In this document: positions 10,923-21,183 of the stretch, piece after piece
How positions within the stretch are numbered: the first letter of the stretch is position 1
How the letters are laid out: every line of letters starts with the position of its first letter
Source: Alphaproteobacteria bacterium
Lineage (GTDB): Bacteria > Pseudomonadota > Alphaproteobacteria > 16-39-46 > JAJRRM01
Reading direction: 5' to 3'
Assembly: GCA_024279475.1 (NCBI GenBank)
Contig: JAJRRM010000066.1
Span: 1-36,399, forward strand
Length of the DNA stretch: 36,399 nucleotides
Translations under genes and position numbers: made by a program
The notes under the pieces: model-generated
What the model saw: the letters and a program-made list of their open reading frames with translations, nothing else
The model's database searches: none
What the model was told of the DNA's origin: nothing

Positions 10923-13073
10923 TTAAGCACGTGAAACTTCACTTACTAATTTTGTAGTACGAAGAAGCGCAACAATACTTTCCAACTCTTGAGTGTTGGC
11001 AACATCTATATCCATATGGATATCAACAAAATCAGAGCTACGAGAAAGCATATGAAGATTGGAAATATTAGCTCCACTTCCCCCCATAAATGTAGTTAAA
11101 GCTCCTAATTTTCCAGGGGAATTTTCTATTATGATATGCAGATGGGCTAGGTAAACCTTTCCATTTTTTGCCTTTTGGTCCCAATCTAAATCTAATACTT
11201 TTTCTGGATTGTCTGAAAATTGTTCTAATGTTTTGCAAGATTCTCTGTGAATAACAACTCCTTTTCCAGTAGAAATTGCACCTGATATAGTATCCCCTGG
11301 TATAGGGTAGCAGCATTTAGCAAAATGGATAGCCATCCTTGTTATAAGACCATTTATGATAGACTCATCATTTGTTTTTGTATTTTTATGCACAGAAGAA
11401 AGAGTAGATAGGTTTTTTGTGGTTTTTCTTTTTTCGATATTAAAAGTCTCTGGATAAACACTTTCTAAAACTTTTTGAGCACACTTTGCAGCCTTACCAA
11501 TTAAAATATAAATTTCTTCTAATGTCGTTACTTTAAAGGAAGAAAGGTGAGCTTTTAAATCTTTTTCTTTGAACAGAATTTTAAATTTTCGAGCTTTTTT
11601 TAATAACATAGCATGCCCAAGGTTTCTATATTGGACTTTTTCCTTATTTCTAATAAAGCGACGAATATGAGCATGAGCTTTTCCGGTTATAACAAAGCGG
11701 TCCCAGGTTGGAGAGGGTTCGTGATGGGGGGATGTTAAGATTTCCACTTGATCACCGTTGTGAAGTTTTGTTCGAAGAGGCATTAACTTTCCGTTAATTT
11801 TAGATCCTGCACATTGGTTTCCAACGTCTGAGTGGACAGCATAAGCAAAGTCAACAGGAGAAGATCCTTTGGGTAATGTGACAATATCTCCATTTGGGCT
11901 AAAGCAAAAAACTTCATCTCTAAACATTTCCATTTTGGTATGTTCCAAAAATTGATCTGGATCTTCTGCTTGATCTAGGATGTCTAGAAGAGATCTAATC
12001 CATTCATAACGAGAAGCATCTTTTTGGGTAGGCTTATCAACTTCTTTGTATACCCAGTGAGCAGCAACACCTAGCTCCGCTTCTCTATGCATTTCAGAGG
12101 TTCTAATTTGCACCTCTACACGTTGATAAGGAGGAATGAGTACAGTTGTATGGATTGATTTATAATTGTTTGGTTTAGGTGTGCTTATATAATCTTTAAA
12201 ACGACTGGAAACAGCAGCGTAGGCGTTATGAATGATTCCTAAAATTTTATAACACTCATCTATGTTTGGCACCAAAATTCGAAAAGCAATAATATCGGAA
12301 AGACTTTCAAAGGGTATGTTTTTTATTTGTATTTTTTTCCAAATAGAGTAGGGATTTTTTTGTCGTCCAGATATTTCTGCCTTTACGCCAGCATCAGTTA
12401 CTGTCTTTTTTAGAGTTTCTATTATCCCCTGAACAACCTCTTTTCCTTCATCTTGCAAAAAATTTAAACGGGATTGAATGGTAGAAAGTTCTTTTGGGTG
12501 GGTAAACGAAAATGAAAGGCTTTCTAGCTCATTTCGCATATTTTGCAAACCTATTCGCCCTGCTAGAGGAGCAAATATATCCATAGTTTCTTTTGCTATA
12601 CGCAGGCGTTTTTCTTCGGACTTAATATGATGTAATGTGCGCATATTATGAAGTCGATCAGCCAATTTCACCAAAAGAACACGTATATCTTTTGACATAG
12701 CTAGCAAGAATTTACGAAAATTTTCTGCTTGCGTTTTTTTAACAGACTGCTGCTCTATTTTTGAAAGCTTTGTTACGCCATCTACTAAATCTGCAATATC
12801 TTCTCCAAATAATTTTTCAATTTCCTCCAAAGTGGCTACTGTATCCTCTACAGTATCGTGTAAAAGAGCTGTTACAATAGTTCGCCAATCAAGCTTTAGG
12901 TCTGTTAAAATGCCAGCAACTTCTAAAGGGTGAAGAAAATAGGGGTCCCCGGAAGCACGTTTTTGAGAGCCGTGAGCTTTCATCGAAAAAACGTAGGCCT
13001 TGTTAAGAAGATCCTCGTTAGCATAAGCATCGTAAGACTTAATTTTTTCTATAATCTCAAATTGACGTATCAT
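10923..13073 (-). CDS. RelA/SpoT homologue (bifunctional-type (p)ppGpp synthetase/hydrolase)
   Basis: Intact HD region (HGSQKRASGDPYFLHPLEVAGIL...LLHDTVEDT...KLADRLHNMRTL), synthetase segment SRFKDYISTPKPNNYKSIHTTV with RxKD signature, TGS domain, C-terminal ACT. Confidence 0.95.
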   Translation of the reverse strand: MIRQFEIIEKIKSYDAYANEDLLNKAYVFSMKAHGSQKRASGDPYFLHPLEVAGILTDLKLDWRTIVTALLHDTVEDTVATLEEIEKLFGEDIADLVDGVTKLSKIEQQSVKKTQAENFRKFLLAMSKDIRVLLVKLADRLHNMRTLHHIKSEEKRLRIAKETMDIFAPLAGRIGLQNMRNELESLSFSFTHPKELSTIQSRLNFLQDEGKEVVQGIIETLKKTVTDAGVKAEISGRQKNPYSIWKKIQIKNIPFESLSDIIAFRILVPNIDECYKILGIIHNAYAAVSSRFKDYISTPKPNNYKSIHTTVLIPPYQRVEVQIRTSEMHREAELGVAAHWVYKEVDKPTQKDASRYEWIRSLLDILDQAEDPDQFLEHTKMEMFRDEVFCFSPNGDIVTLPKGSSPVDFAYAVHSDVGNQCAGSKINGKLMPLRTKLHNGDQVEILTSPHHEPSPTWDRFVITGKAHAHIRRFIRNKEKVQYRNLGHAMLLKKARKFKILFKEKDLKAHLSSFKVTTLEEIYILIGKAAKCAQKVLESVYPETFNIEKRKTTKNLSTLSSVHKNTKTNDESIINGLITRMAIHFAKCCYPIPGDTISGAISTGKGVVIHRESCKTLEQFSDNPEKVLDLDWDQKAKNGKVYLAHLHIIIENSPGKLGALTTFMGGSGANISNLHMLSRSSDFVDIHMDIDVANTQELESIVALLRTTKLVSEVSRA

Positions 13074-13359
13074 TTAGATGGTATCATTATTTATGTCGTA
13101 TCATGAACCTAATGAAAGAAGTTGTAAAGAACCCATTAATACCCTGTAGGATAATTAAAAAAAGTCCTCTATATTTTACTAAAATTAGTGTCGTCCTTTA
13201 GAGACAAAATAATGAGTTATATGCATTGAGTAAAAATAGTTTATTTCAATAAAGGTCTAGCTCCAGATTTTCATATTTGGCCCTGTAGAAAGATATATAT
13301 ATTCTAAATTTTAGATCAAAAGAGAATTCACATTCCTTGTTTAGAGATTATTTTGTGAT

Positions 13360-15495
13360 TTATCCAGCTTTGATATAATCATCAGTTTCATATTTTTTAA
13401 AAATAACTCGTAGGAGTAAAAGCTGGGGGGAGTCTTTTACATTAGTGCTAATGTGTAATCGTGCTTTATCTCTTGCTAAATGAAAAAGATGAATATCGCG
13501 ACTTAAGTGAGCAAGCTTAAAAATAGCATAACCGCTTTGTTGCGTACCATAAATATCACCACCACCACGCAGCTTTAAATCTTCTTCAGCCAATAAAAAC
13601 CCATCATTTGTTTCCCTCATTATGGAAAGGCGGGATTTGGCTGTATCAGTAAGAGGGGGATCATATATAAGAAAGCAATGACTCTTGAGCGAATTGCGTC
13701 CTACACGACCACGTAGCTGGTGGAGTTGAGCTAGGCCAAATCGTTCAGCGTGCTCAATAATTATCAAGCTTACATTAGGTATATCTACACCAACCTCAAT
13801 TACTGTGGTGGCTACAAGAATAGATGTTTCACCTTTGCTAAAACCTTGCATGATAGTATCTTTTTCGCAGCTTTTAAGGCGACCATGAATAAGACTTATT
13901 TTACCAGGAAACACCTTATTTAATTCACTATATCTATTTTCAACTGCTGCAAGGTCTAGATTTTGAGACTCTTCTACTAAAGGGCATACCCAGTAGGCTT
14001 GCCCCCCTTTTTCTATATGCCTGCCAAGACTTTCTATTACCTTTTTCAAGAAGGATTTATCTAAAAGACTCGTTTGAATATCTAGACGACCTGCAGGTTT
14101 TTCTTTTATAAAAGTTGTATCCATATCAGTAAAAAGTGTCATTTGAAGAGAGCGAGGAATGGGAGTGGCTGTCATAGCTAACATGTCAGCATTATCTCCT
14201 TTCTCAATGAGGCGCAGGCGTTGGTCTACACCAAATCGATGTTGCTCATCAATAATAGCAAGCCCCAGGTTCTGGAAAATTACAGATTCATCTATAAGGG
14301 CATGCGTTCCTATTATTAGTTGACTTTCACCTGTTAAAATACGTTGGCGCGCCTTTTTCCCATCTTTATTTTGACTTTTCCCTCCCAATAAAAGGTCTAG
14401 TTTTAGGCCTAGTTGATTAGCTAAAGGCAAAATCTTTGCTGCATGTTGACGAGCTAGAATCTCTGTCGGTGCCAAAAATGCTACTTGAAATCCTGACTCA
14501 AGAGCAAAGAGTGCAGCGCTAAAAGCAACTAATGTCTTACCGCTACCAACATCACCTTGTAATAGACGGCGCATAGAATTGTTCTGGTGCATGTCTTTAT
14601 ATATTTCTTCAATAGCATTTTTCTGTGCATGAGTAAGGGTGAAAGGAAGTATTTTTTTAAGGTGTTCAAAAAGGGTTGTATTTTTAGCTGTGCTCTTTCC
14701 TCTTAATTTTCTGCTTTTCCTTTGAATATGATAAATGTCCAGTTGCCTAGCAAATATTTCATCATAGATAAGGCGCTGATAAGATTTTGAATTGGAGGGA
14801 TCTAAGTCCTTGTTAGATGTAGGAGAATGCAGATTAAGCAAAGCTTCTCGCCAGCTTGGCCAGCCATATTCTTCTAATAGATGAGGATCTATCCATTCGG
14901 GTAAATCGGGAAGGTAATTTTCTAGCACAGTTTTTATTGTAGTAGAAAGGGCAGCCTGAGATACACCTGCAGAAAGAGGATATACAGGAAAGCTTCCTAC
15001 ATATAACTTGAATAATGAAGGAAAATCTACATAGTCAGGATGTGTAAAAGTAGGCACACCACGTACTAGAGAGCAGGTGCCTGTTATTACTTTTCGTTGA
15101 CCTAAGGGATAAAGTTTTTGTATCCAAGGAAGTTTCCCATTGAAATAGAGAATTTTTACCGGAGTACCATCATCAAGGAACGCATGTATGCGTAAAGATT
15201 TGCTTCTAAACTTCGGCGTCTCATAATCATTTATTTCAACAATTGCAGACATAAGTACTTTAGGGTTTTTTTTGAGCAGCGCATAAATATCATTTAACGT
15301 ATATACAGCCTCTCGCACTTCTGTACGTAGAGGAAAATGATATAGTAAATCTATAACTCTTGTATTCCCTAAAAGTTTTTTATATCGTGCCAGCAATTGC
15401 TGCTGTATAGGAAGAGTAGAAAAAAGTAGATCTTTCTGTTTTTTTAAGTGTAGAAAAGGTTCAGAAAGAGGCTTGGCTATATTTTTTTGTTCCAT
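13360..15495 (-). CDS. recG: ATP-dependent DNA helicase RecG
   Basis: LLQGDVGSGKTLVAF, IIDEQHRFGVDQR, TATPIPRSLQMTLF, QLRGRVGRN. Confidence 0.97.
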   Translation of the reverse strand: MEQKNIAKPLSEPFLHLKKQKDLLFSTLPIQQQLLARYKKLLGNTRVIDLLYHFPLRTEVREAVYTLNDIYALLKKNPKVLMSAIVEINDYETPKFRSKSLRIHAFLDDGTPVKILYFNGKLPWIQKLYPLGQRKVITGTCSLVRGVPTFTHPDYVDFPSLFKLYVGSFPVYPLSAGVSQAALSTTIKTVLENYLPDLPEWIDPHLLEEYGWPSWREALLNLHSPTSNKDLDPSNSKSYQRLIYDEIFARQLDIYHIQRKSRKLRGKSTAKNTTLFEHLKKILPFTLTHAQKNAIEEIYKDMHQNNSMRRLLQGDVGSGKTLVAFSAALFALESGFQVAFLAPTEILARQHAAKILPLANQLGLKLDLLLGGKSQNKDGKKARQRILTGESQLIIGTHALIDESVIFQNLGLAIIDEQHRFGVDQRLRLIEKGDNADMLAMTATPIPRSLQMTLFTDMDTTFIKEKPAGRLDIQTSLLDKSFLKKVIESLGRHIEKGGQAYWVCPLVEESQNLDLAAVENRYSELNKVFPGKISLIHGRLKSCEKDTIMQGFSKGETSILVATTVIEVGVDIPNVSLIIIEHAERFGLAQLHQLRGRVGRNSLKSHCFLIYDPPLTDTAKSRLSIMRETNDGFLLAEEDLKLRGGGDIYGTQQSGYAIFKLAHLSRDIHLFHLARDKARLHISTNVKDSPQLLLLRVIFKKYETDDYIKAG

Positions 15496-15547
15496 ATTAA
15501 GAAAAAGTACGTTAGGTTAGTTTCGAATAAAGTTTCATGGAATTTGA

Positions 15548-16039
15548 ATGACTATCTATTATCCATACCATAAAGAAGAATTTGTGAAAAGCTTGCCTCA
15601 CATGGGTAGTGTTATTTGTTTAGATGTGGGGACAAAACGTATAGGTGTAGCAGCATCTGATATGATGCGTGTGGTTTCTTCTCCAGTGTCTATTATTTAT
15701 AGAGAAAAATTTGCAGACGTTGTAGAGACTGTAAAAAAAATAATAGAACAGTATTCTTCCGTAGCTATAATTGTAGGATATCCTTATGAAATGGACGGGA
15801 CAGAAGGGATTTCTTGCCAGCGCGTTCGGCATTTCTGTCACAACCTGTTCAAAGCTTTACAAAAAGAAAACAGGAATACATCGTTTCTTTTATGGGATGA
15901 AAGGCTAAGCTCTCAAGAAGCTGAAGAAGCTATGCTAGAGGCAGATCTAAGTCGTAAAAATAGATTAAGTCGCCGTGATAAAATTGCTGCAAGCTTGATC
16001 TTGCAAGGATTTCTAGCTTACAGTACTCTTGTAAGTTAG
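15548..16039 (+). CDS. ruvX: Putative pre-16S rRNA nuclease RuvX/YqgF
   Basis: CLDVGTKRIGVAASD; VGYPYEMDGTEG; WDERLSSQEAE. Confidence 0.93.
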   Translation: MTIYYPYHKEEFVKSLPHMGSVICLDVGTKRIGVAASDMMRVVSSPVSIIYREKFADVVETVKKIIEQYSSVAIIVGYPYEMDGTEGISCQRVRHFCHNLFKALQKENRNTSFLLWDERLSSQEAEEAMLEADLSRKNRLSRRDKIAASLILQGFLAYSTLVS

Positions 16040-16071
16040 ATAATTGAAAACTATAATGTTGAAAATAAATT

Positions 16072-17412
16072 ATGGAAGATTCACTAAGTTTTTTGTGGGC
16101 GTTACCCTTTATTGGTATGCTACTCTCTATCGCCATTCTTCCTATGCTTGCACCCAAGTTATGGCACAGGCATTATGGAAAAGTGGGTATTTTTTGGATT
16201 TTGTGTTTTCTTTTTCCATGGATGTGCAGTTTTGGGATAGAAAAAGCAGTTCATGACACACTTCATGCTTTAATTTTTGAATATATACCCTTTACATCTC
16301 TTATTGCAGCACTGTTTACTATTACAGGAAATATCCGTTTAAAAACACAATGGCTAGGAACCCCAAAGGGCAACACAGCTATTTTAGCAACTGGCACGGT
16401 CCTAGCAAGCTGGATAGGCACGACGGGGGCTTCCATGCTCCTTATTCACCCTCTTATAAGGGCAAATTCATGGAGAGAAAAGAATGTACATACCAAAATT
16501 TTTTTTATTTTTCTTGTTGCTAATATTGGTGGAGCTTTATCCCCTTTGGGTGATCCACCGTTATTTATAGGTTTTTTAAATGGAGTAGATTTTTTTTGGA
16601 CTACTAGATATCTTTTTTTTCCACTACTAACAATGGCTTTGCCTTTGCTTTTTATCTTTTACTTTATAGATAGCTATTATCATAAAAAAGAAATTATAAA
16701 TGCGCCTATGATAGATGAATCTATTAATAAATTTAGCATAGAAGGAAAGCATAACTTTATCTACTTAGGTGCTTTACTGGGAATTATTTTTTTAAGTGGG
16801 TCCCTAGATATAAAAACAGAAGTTAATTTGGCAGGGTTAGACGTTCCTATCATTGGTATTATCCGTGATTTTAGCATGTGGATTCTTTGCTATCTTAGCT
16901 TGATAACAACCTCTAAGCAGCAACGAAAAGAGAATGGATTTTCTTGGGATCCTTTTGTTGAAGTTGCAAAACTTTTTCTCTCAATATTCTTAACAGCAAT
17001 TCCTGTTATTATGATTTTGAGTGCTGGTAAAAAAGGGGCTCTGTCAGTTCTTATTGATATGGTTTCAGATGATCAGGGCACGCCAATTGCTTCTTTATAT
17101 TTCTGGGTTACTGGTGCACTTAGTGCTTTCTTAGATAATGCCCCTACATATTTTGTTTATTTTCATACAGCTGGTGGAGATGCAGATCAACTTATGAAAG
17201 AAGGCTTTAAAACGTTAATGGCAATCTCTTCAGGTGCAGTTTTTATGGGAGCTCTAACTTATATTGGTAATGCCCCCAATTTTATGGTAAAAGCTATAGC
17301 AGAACAACAAGGCATAAGGATGCCGGGGTTTCTTGGCTATATGGCTTGGTCATTGGTTCTTTTGGTTCCTTTGTTTATACTCCTAACTTTTATTTATTTT
17401 ACTGGTTCCTAA
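16072..17412 (+). CDS. Sodium:proton antiporter, NhaD/ArsB ion-transporter superfamily
   Basis: Polytopic protein; [77 protein letters not shown]. Confidence 0.85.
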   Translation: MEDSLSFLWALPFIGMLLSIAILPMLAPKLWHRHYGKVGIFWILCFLFPWMCSFGIEKAVHDTLHALIFEYIPFTSLIAALFTITGNIRLKTQWLGTPKGNTAILATGTVLASWIGTTGASMLLIHPLIRANSWREKNVHTKIFFIFLVANIGGALSPLGDPPLFIGFLNGVDFFWTTRYLFFPLLTMALPLLFIFYFIDSYYHKKEIINAPMIDESINKFSIEGKHNFIYLGALLGIIFLSGSLDIKTEVNLAGLDVPIIGIIRDFSMWILCYLSLITTSKQQRKENGFSWDPFVEVAKLFLSIFLTAIPVIMILSAGKKGALSVLIDMVSDDQGTPIASLYFWVTGALSAFLDNAPTYFVYFHTAGGDADQLMKEGFKTLMAISSGAVFMGALTYIGNAPNFMVKAIAEQQGIRMPGFLGYMAWSLVLLVPLFILLTFIYFTGS

Positions 17413-17414
17413 AG

Positions 17415-17894
17415 ATGGTAAAAAAGAAAACAGCTCCTATACGTAAAGTTGTAGCGCAAAACAAGAAGGCTAGGTACAATTATCATATTTCAGATACATT
17501 GGAAGCAGGAATTATGTTAATGGGATCTGAAGTAAAGTCATTGCGTTCTGGCCATGTGAGCATTGAAGAAGCTTGGGCTGGAGGCAAAGAGGGCGACTTT
17601 TGGTTGTTCAATTCCTATATACAAGAATACAAGCAAGCTTCTATACAAAATCATGATTCCAAGCGGCCACGAAAACTTTTATTACACAAAAAAGAATTAG
17701 CTAAGCTAGTTAAAAAAACGCAGGCAAAAGGTGTGACAGTTGTTCCTTTGTGTATTTATTTCAACCTAAAAGGAGTAGCTAAAATAGAACTTGGACTTGG
17801 TGCAGGTAAAAACCTTCATGACAAACGCGAATCAGATAAAAGTCGTGACTGGGACCGTCAAAAACAGCGTGCACTCCGTGAGTATAATAGTTAG
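17415..17894 (+). CDS. smpB: SsrA-binding protein SmpB
   Basis: [47 protein letters not shown]. Start is the ATG at 17415 directly after the upstream TAA, not 17346. Confidence 0.97.
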   Translation: MVKKKTAPIRKVVAQNKKARYNYHISDTLEAGIMLMGSEVKSLRSGHVSIEEAWAGGKEGDFWLFNSYIQEYKQASIQNHDSKRPRKLLLHKKELAKLVKKTQAKGVTVVPLCIYFNLKGVAKIELGLGAGKNLHDKRESDKSRDWDRQKQRALREYNS

Positions 17895-18168
17895 TAAAGG
17901 GGTTGGTCATCGTTTTTAAAAAATTGTAAAAGGAAGTAGATTATTTTTATAAGTTATATAATTACTTTGTAAAAACAAGAGCTATAGAAAGACATTACTT
18001 AAACGAGGAGACTTGTCTATTAATAAGGTTAATCTAAAAAAATCTAATTACTGTACTTCGATCCATCAGTAGGTATAGATTTATTTTTCATGCTGCTATT
18101 TTCTAAAAATTTTGTTGTAAATACTGATAAAGTTGATAAGATCGGCTTTTCAATTTATAGGAGGATAT

Positions 18169-19641
18169 GTGCTAAAACGAACGTTAGATTTTATTCAACC
18201 ATCATTCTTAAGCTCAATTGATTCACAAAGCTGGCAAGGCATTTCTATTAAGCCAGCATTAATTATCGCAGCCGTTTTTTTAGGTATGTGGATGCTTCCT
18301 GTTCCTGCTGGGCTAGATCCAAAAGCTTGGAAACTTTTTATTATATTTTTATCTACAATTTTAGGTATCGTTCTAAAGCCACTACCTCTTGGATCTTGGG
18401 CTCTTCTTTCTTTATGCATTTGCTTATTAACAAATACTCTGACTACAGAGCAAGCTATGGGGGGTTTTGGTAAAGGACTTGTATGGTTGGTTGTATTTGC
18501 TTTTTTTATATCTAGAGGGTTTATAAAAACAGGTTTAGGAGCTCGTTTAGCATATACTTTTGTAAAAATATTTGGGAGAAGCAGCCTAGGGCTCTCATAT
18601 GGTCTTGTTTTAACAGATGTCCTTTTATCACCAACAATTCCAAGCAATACTGCGCGATTGGGTGGTGTTCTATTCCCCATTCTAACATCTTTATCTGAAG
18701 AATATGGTAGTACACCTGAAAAAAAGACATCCAGAAAGATAGGTGCCTTTTTAATAATGACTGTGTTTCAGGCAGATATGGTCGCTTGTGCTATGTTTTT
18801 AACAGCTATTGCATCTAATCCTTTGTCTGTGAGTATAGCTGCGACTTTTGGTATAGAGCTTACATGGATAGGTTGGGTACAAGCAGCTATTGTGCCAGGT
18901 ATTATAAATATATTGCTCATTCCAATTGTCCTTTATTATATTTTCCCCCCGGAGTTAAAAAAAACACCAGATGCTCCTAAGATAGCTGCGGAAAAACTAC
19001 GTGAAATGGGCAGGCTTTCTTTGCCTGAAATTATAATGGTAAGCACATTTGGATTGCTTATTGTTCTATGGATATGTGGCAATGCTATAGGTATTTCAGC
19101 CCCTGCAACAGCATTACTAGGTATTGTTTTATTACTTGTAACAGGCGTTTTAAAATTTGATGACCTGTTAGCAGAAAAAGGTGCGTGGACAACCCTTATA
19201 TGGTTTTCTATTTTGTTAACTTTAGCATTTAGTATGACAGAATTGGGCTTCATAGCATGGCTTGGATGTCATATACAAACATTTATAAGTCCATTTTCTA
19301 TGTGGACAGCTGTTGGGCTGATGGTAGGTGGGTTTTTCTTTCTTCATTATTTCTTTGCAAGCACAACAGTTCACGTATCATCTATGTATGGCATGTTCTT
19401 GGTAGCTATGTTAAGTATTGGCGCTCCTCCTGTTTTTTCAGCTTTAGTTCTTTCTTTTGCCTCATGCCTTTCTAGTGGCTTAACACATTATGGAACAGGT
19501 GCTGCGCCTATATATTTTGGAGCCAACTATATCTCTGTTAAAGAGTGGTGTAAGCTGGGCTTTGTCTGCGGAGTTCTCTCTATCGCTATTTGGGGAACTA
19601 TTGGTGTAGGTTGGTGGTATAGTATAGGGTTATTAGATTAA
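18169..19641 (+). CDS. DASS/SLC13 family anion transporter, 2-oxoglutarate/malate translocator type
   Basis: SPTIPSNTARLGGVLFPI, FASTTVHVSSMYGMFL, SSGLTHYGTGAAPIYFG. GTG at 18169 follows AGGAGG (18159-18164); the track start at 18133 is a TTG without a comparable RBS. Confidence 0.87.
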   Translation: MLKRTLDFIQPSFLSSIDSQSWQGISIKPALIIAAVFLGMWMLPVPAGLDPKAWKLFIIFLSTILGIVLKPLPLGSWALLSLCICLLTNTLTTEQAMGGFGKGLVWLVVFAFFISRGFIKTGLGARLAYTFVKIFGRSSLGLSYGLVLTDVLLSPTIPSNTARLGGVLFPILTSLSEEYGSTPEKKTSRKIGAFLIMTVFQADMVACAMFLTAIASNPLSVSIAATFGIELTWIGWVQAAIVPGIINILLIPIVLYYIFPPELKKTPDAPKIAAEKLREMGRLSLPEIIMVSTFGLLIVLWICGNAIGISAPATALLGIVLLLVTGVLKFDDLLAEKGAWTTLIWFSILLTLAFSMTELGFIAWLGCHIQTFISPFSMWTAVGLMVGGFFFLHYFFASTTVHVSSMYGMFLVAMLSIGAPPVFSALVLSFASCLSSGLTHYGTGAAPIYFGANYISVKEWCKLGFVCGVLSIAIWGTIGVGWWYSIGLLD

Positions 19642-19927
19642 TATACAGAAAATTTATCGAAACTCTGAGTTCTATTAAAAATTCTAGAGCTAATGCAGAG
19701 AAAATTAGTAAAATTCTATTTTAACGTATATCGCCTTGAAATATCTTGTTATGCTAATTTAGAAAATAAAATAGATAAATAATATCATTTAGAATTAACA
19801 ACGAACCCAAAATTTGCATAAATACCAACCATTATGGTATTCTCTGAGGGTGGGGTGGAAAAGGACAGTTGATAAACTTCTTATGCGTCATTAAATATAA
19901 AAAGTTCTAAATACTCTAGAGGCTACA

Positions 19928-20971
19928 ATGAATAATTTTTTAATCATCAAAAAAATAGGGAGTGTTGGACGTATTACTCTCAGCCGCCCATCTGCGTTAA
20001 ATGCCCTAACTCCAGAGATGATTCAGGAAATTACTAAAACCCTAAAAGAATGGGCTACAAACACCGAGATAAAGTTTGTAATTATAGATAGCACGACATT
20101 AAAGGCTTTTTGTTCTGGTGGCGATTTAAAGCTTATATATCAAAGCTGGTTGGCAGCTAGTGACCATATTAATTATGTATCTCCTTTTTTTGCAGCAGAA
20201 TACCAACTAAATTATCTTATTTCTACGTACTCAAAACCTATAATATCTCTTGTTGCAGGGATATGCATGGGCGGCGGAATGGGGCTTGCAATGCATTCAA
20301 CCTATTGTGTTGTTACAGATGGTTCTATTTTGGCTATGCCAGAAACCGCTATAGGACTTTTTCCAGATGTTGGGTCGGCTTATTTTTTACAAAATTGTAC
20401 AGCAGGTTTGGGGTTTTTTTTAGGGCTTTCTGGTTGGAGGCTTACAGCTTCTCAGGCTTGTTGGTCAAAATTAGCAACGCACTATGTACCAACAAATCAA
20501 TGGGAAAAACTAGAAAAAGCTCTTTTAAAAGCAGATTCTCCACAAAATGTCTTGAAGCAATATGCATCTACACCTCCAGAAGATACTGAACTAGCACCTC
20601 ATGTAAAAGAGATTAATAGCTGCCTCCTAGGTAATACTATATCGGGCGCTTTAGATGCTTTTCAGATGAGTCAAACGCCTATTTGCCAAGAGATCTACCG
20701 TAAGTTAGTTACTTGCTCTCCTACAAGTCTTCTTGTTTGGCAATATCATTATCTCCAATCAAAAGGTATGCCTTTAAAAGAAATTTTAAAATATGATTAT
20801 AGAATCTCTCAACATTTTCTCCATGGCCATGATTTTTATGAAGGCATCCGAGCTATACTTATTACTAAAAGCCACACGCCCCATTGGAAGCCCAATGTCC
20901 TTGGCGGCGTTGATGAAGACATGGTCAAAGCTTATTATAATTTGCCTAACTCTGGTGATTTAGAAATTTAG
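19928..20971 (+). CDS. Enoyl-CoA hydratase/isomerase family, 3-hydroxyisobutyryl-CoA hydrolase-like
   Basis: KAFCSGGDLKLIYQSW; GICMGGGMGLAMHSTYCVVTDGSILAMPETAIGLFPDVGSAYFL; length and C-terminus as in HIBCH. Confidence 0.85.
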   Translation: MNNFLIIKKIGSVGRITLSRPSALNALTPEMIQEITKTLKEWATNTEIKFVIIDSTTLKAFCSGGDLKLIYQSWLAASDHINYVSPFFAAEYQLNYLISTYSKPIISLVAGICMGGGMGLAMHSTYCVVTDGSILAMPETAIGLFPDVGSAYFLQNCTAGLGFFLGLSGWRLTASQACWSKLATHYVPTNQWEKLEKALLKADSPQNVLKQYASTPPEDTELAPHVKEINSCLLGNTISGALDAFQMSQTPICQEIYRKLVTCSPTSLLVWQYHYLQSKGMPLKEILKYDYRISQHFLHGHDFYEGIRAILITKSHTPHWKPNVLGGVDEDMVKAYYNLPNSGDLEI

Positions 20972-21183
20972 ATTTAAACAATATAATTGTATTATAAGTA
21001 GCACACTCCCTCCATAATTAAAATTTTTATCTTAAATTCAGCTAGATAAAGCCTTATTTATTGTACAATAAAGCAGGTAGAAAAAATCTCTTTTAAGAAT
21101 AATTTTTCATTTATCTCATATATTGAAATTATTTATCAATGAGTATATCATAAAATTAGAAAAATGCAGAAAGTACTAGTAAT

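Noticed and set aside
13074-13359. 286-bp gap between the RSH gene and recG as a hidden gene or ncRNA
   Set aside because: No convincing ORF or stable structure beyond a small ACTAA/TTAGT inverted repeat.
17895-18168. Possible tmRNA gene next to smpB
   Set aside because: Read the gap for an ssrA-like tag and tRNA-Ala-like ends; none recognised.
18195-18680. 161-aa minus-strand ORF antisense to the DASS transporter
   Set aside because: Composition and position fit a shadow of the real plus-strand gene; no recognisable domain.
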